A stretch of DNA of 64,000 bases from Nemopilema nomurai. Taxonomy: Eukaryota > Cnidaria > Scyphozoa > Rhizostomeae > Rhizostomatidae. The DNA lies in NCBI GenBank assembly GCA_003864495.1, contig ML133475.1:782769-846768 (forward strand), read 5' to 3'. The position numbers and the translations under genes are program-made. The notes under the pieces were generated by a model, which saw only the letters and a list, made by a program, of their open reading frames with translations, did no database searches and was not told the DNA's origin. Numbering within the stretch: the stretch's first letter is position 1; every line of letters begins with the position of its first letter. Shown here in pieces: positions 61,601 through 64,000 of the stretch.

Positions 61601-64000
61601 TGATAAAAATTGTCTCAAAGAAAACTCTTCATTTTGTAAGGCTATAGCCTTGGTTTTTGGAGAAAAAACGATGGTTTTTTGAACCAAAAATTTTCTCTGT
61701 TTATCGTTGTAAACTAGGTTACCCTCTCACAAAAGTGGTCCTAAACAGTACCTGATGTTGAGAAACTTGTTTTAGTGATAAAAATTTCTCATCGAAAAGT
61801 GGCCATTTTGTAAGGCTATAGCCTTGGTTTTTGAAGAAAAAACGATCGCTTCTTGAACTAGCAATTCTTTTTGTTTATCATTGTAAAATAGGTTCCCCTC
61901 TCATGAAAGTGGCTCTTTAAAGCCACTGATGATAAGAATCCTGTTTTTAGTGATAAAAATTTCTCATCGAAAACTGGTCATTTTCTAAGGTTATAGCCTT
62001 GGTTTTTGAAGAAAAAACGATCGCTTCTTGAACTAGAAATTCTTTTTGTTTATCGTTGTAAACTAGGTTCCCCTCTCATGAGAGTGGTCCTCCACAGTAA
62101 CTGATGTTGAGAAACTTGTTTTAGTGATAAAAATTTTCTCATCGAAAACTGGTCATTTTGTAACGCTGTAGCCTTGGATTTTGGAGAAAAAACGATCGCT
62201 TCTTGAACTAAAAATTCTTTTTCTTTATCGTTGTAAACTAGGTTACCCTCTCATGAGAGTGGTCCTAAACAGTAACTGATGTTGAAAAATATGTTTTAGT
62301 GGTAAAAATTTCTCATCGAAAACTGGTCATTTTCTAAGGTTATAGCCTTGGTTTTTGAAGAAAAAACGATCGCTTCTTGAACTAGAAATTCTTTTTGTTT
62401 ATCGTTGTAAACTAGGTTCCCCTCTCATGAGAGTGGTCCTCCACAGTAACTGATGTTGAGAAACTTGTTTTTAGTGATAAAAATTTTCTCATCGAAAACC
62501 GGTCATTTTGTAAGGCTATAGCCTTGATTTTTGAAGAAAAAATGATCGCTTCTTGAACTAGAAATTCGTTGTAAACTAGGTTCCCCTCTCATGAGAGTGG
62601 TCCTCCACAGTAACTAATGTTGAGAAACTTGTTTTTAGTGATAAAAATTTTCTCATCGAAAACTGGTCATTTTGTAAGGCTATAGCCTTGGTTTTTGAAG
62701 AAAAAACGATCGCTTCTTGAACTAGAAATTCTTTTTCTTTATCGTTGTAAACTAGGTTCCCCTCTCATAAAAGTGGTCCTCCACAGTAACTGATGTTGAG
62801 AAACTTGTTTTAGTGATAAAAATTTTGTCATCGAAAACCAGTCAATTTGTAAGGTTATAGCCCTTGTTTTTGACAAAAAAACAATCGCTTCTTGAACTAG
62901 AAATTCTTTTTGTTTATCGCTGTGAACCAGGTTCCCCTCTCATGAGAGTGGTCCTAAACAGTAACTGATGTTGAAAAATATGTTTTAGTGGTAAAAATTT
63001 CTCATCGAAAACTGGTCATTTTGTAACGCTGTAGCCTTGGTTTTTGGAGAAAAAACGATCGCTTCTTGAACTAAAAATTCTTTTCTTTATCGTTGTAAAC
63101 TAGGTTACCCTCTCATGAGAGTGGTCCTAAACAGTAACTGATGTTGAAAAATATGTTTTAGCGGTAAAAATTTCTCATCGAAAACTGGTCATTTTCTAAG
63201 GTTATAGCCTTGGTTTTTGAAGAAAAAACGATCGCTTCTTGAACTAGAAATTCTTTTTCTTTATCGTTGTAAACTAGGTTCCCCTCTCATGAGAGTGGTC
63301 CTCCACAGTAACTGATGTTGAGAAACTTGTTTTTAGTGATAAAAATTTTCTCATCGAAAACTGGTCATTTTGTAAGGCTATAGCCTTGGTTTTTGGAGAA
63401 AAAATGATCGCTTCTTGAACTAGAAATTCTTTTTCTTTATCGTTGTAAACTAGGTTACCCTCTCATGAGAGTGGTCCTAAACCAGTAACTGATGTTGAAA
63501 AATATGTTTTAGTGTTAAAAATTTCTCATCGAAAACTGGTCATTTTCTAAGGTTATAGCCTTGGTTTTTGAAGAAAAAACGATCGCTTCTTGAACTAGAA
63601 ATTCTTTTTGTTTATCGTTGTAAACTAGGTTCCCCTCTCATGAGAGTGGTCCTCCACAGTAACTGATGTTGAGAAACTTGTTTTAGTGATAAAAATTTTC
63701 TCATCGAAAACTGGTCATTTTGTAACGCTGTAGCCTTGGTTTTTGGAGAAAAAACGATCGCTTCTTGAACTAAAAATTCTTTTTCTTTATCGTTGTAAAC
63801 TAGGTTACCCTCTCATGAGAGTGGTCCTAAACAGTAACTGATGNACTGGTCATTTTGTAAGGCTATAGCCTTGGTTTTTGAAGAAAAAACGATCGCTTCT
63901 TGAACTAGAAATTCTTTTTCTTTATCGTTGTACACTAGGTTACCCTCTCATGAGAGTGGTCCTAAACAGTAACTGATGTTGAAAAATATGTTTTAGTGAT
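58640..64000. repeat. Tandem satellite array, unit about 176 bp
   Basis: Measured spacings of the landmark ATAGCCTTGG are 175, 170, 176, 173, 176 and 176 bp, giving about 30 units to the window edge. The unit contains CTGGTCATTTTGTAAGG, ATAGCCTTGGTTTTTGAAG, AACGATCGCTTCTTGAACTA, TTTATCGTTGTAAACTAGG, CTCTCATGAGAGTGGTCC and AACTGATGTTGAGAAACTTG. Two internal palindromes recur: AAGGCTATAGCCTT and CTCTCATGAGAG. Units from 58640 to about 60000 are strongly diverged and units beyond about 61000 are near-identical. Two main variants (CTCCACAG with GAGAAACTTG; CTAAACAG with GAAAAATATG) are interspersed. There is no coding potential. The array runs off the right edge. Confidence 0.95.
63844..63844. 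other. Ambiguous base (N) marking an assembly join in the satellite
   Basis: A single N follows AACTGATG and is directly followed by ACTGGTCATT. The part of the unit normally found between these words (TTGAGAAACTTG through CATCGAAA, about 50 bp) is missing. This is what a collapsed or force-joined tandem array looks like, so copy number here is unreliable. Confidence 0.9.

Noticed and set aside
61580..63990. CTGATG...GAAAC in the satellite unit recalls a hammerhead ribozyme core
   Set aside because: The conserved core A is replaced by T in most units, there is no stem II, and the stretch between the GTC and CTGATG cannot form stem I.
58640..64000. Regular repeats could be read as a CRISPR-like array
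   Set aside because: The whole unit is repeated without unique spacers, the period is about 176 bp, and the context is an animal genome.

Overview
This is a eukaryotic (metazoan) nuclear window: AT-rich, split genes with short exons and GT-AG introns, and many transposon remnants. Gene content and repeat style fit a marine non-vertebrate animal such as a cnidarian. That is an inference; no species-diagnostic sequence was found.

Six genes could be assembled exon by exon, with reading phase conserved across every junction. In order: a TMC-family transmembrane channel-like gene (minus, 2871-16984, 18 exons, 731 aa); endonuclease V ENDOV (minus, 25622-32045, 8 exons, 291 aa); a PMEL/GPNMB/TMEM130-like PKD-domain membrane protein (minus, 34384-38727, 6 exons, 630 aa); the dynein light chain DNAL4 (minus, 41966-43071, 3 exons, 110 aa); an NAD(P)H-dependent FMN reductase-like flavoprotein (minus, 44856-46490, 4 exons, 204 aa); and the 26S proteasome lid subunit PSMD12 (plus, 48921-57050, 12 exons, 459 aa). 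The genes are functionally unrelated and there is no operon-like logic. The one unusual arrangement is a 78-codon membrane-anchor ORF ending 12 nt before the ENDOV start codon.

Between TMC and ENDOV (about 19.7-25.6 kb) lies a transposon graveyard: a Mutator-like transposase pseudogene, a frameshifted piggyBac transposase lacking its first catalytic Asp segment, a foldback/MITE element with perfect 93-bp terminal inverted repeats, and a broken HMGXB3-like multicopy gene touching the 3' end of ENDOV. Other repeats are a Harbinger-type MITE with TTA duplications in a TMC intron, a candidate element in an ENDOV intron, a non-LTR reverse transcriptase fragment upstream of PSMD12, two pairs of dispersed repeats shared between distant parts of the window, and a 20-copy 18-bp minisatellite at 40.5 kb.

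From about 58.64 kb to the right edge the window is a tandem satellite of about 176 bp per unit. It is diverged at its left margin and increasingly homogeneous to the right, with one N at a join where part of a unit is missing. Long introns and intergenic stretches otherwise show no recognisable genes. No RNA gene or CRISPR array was found.
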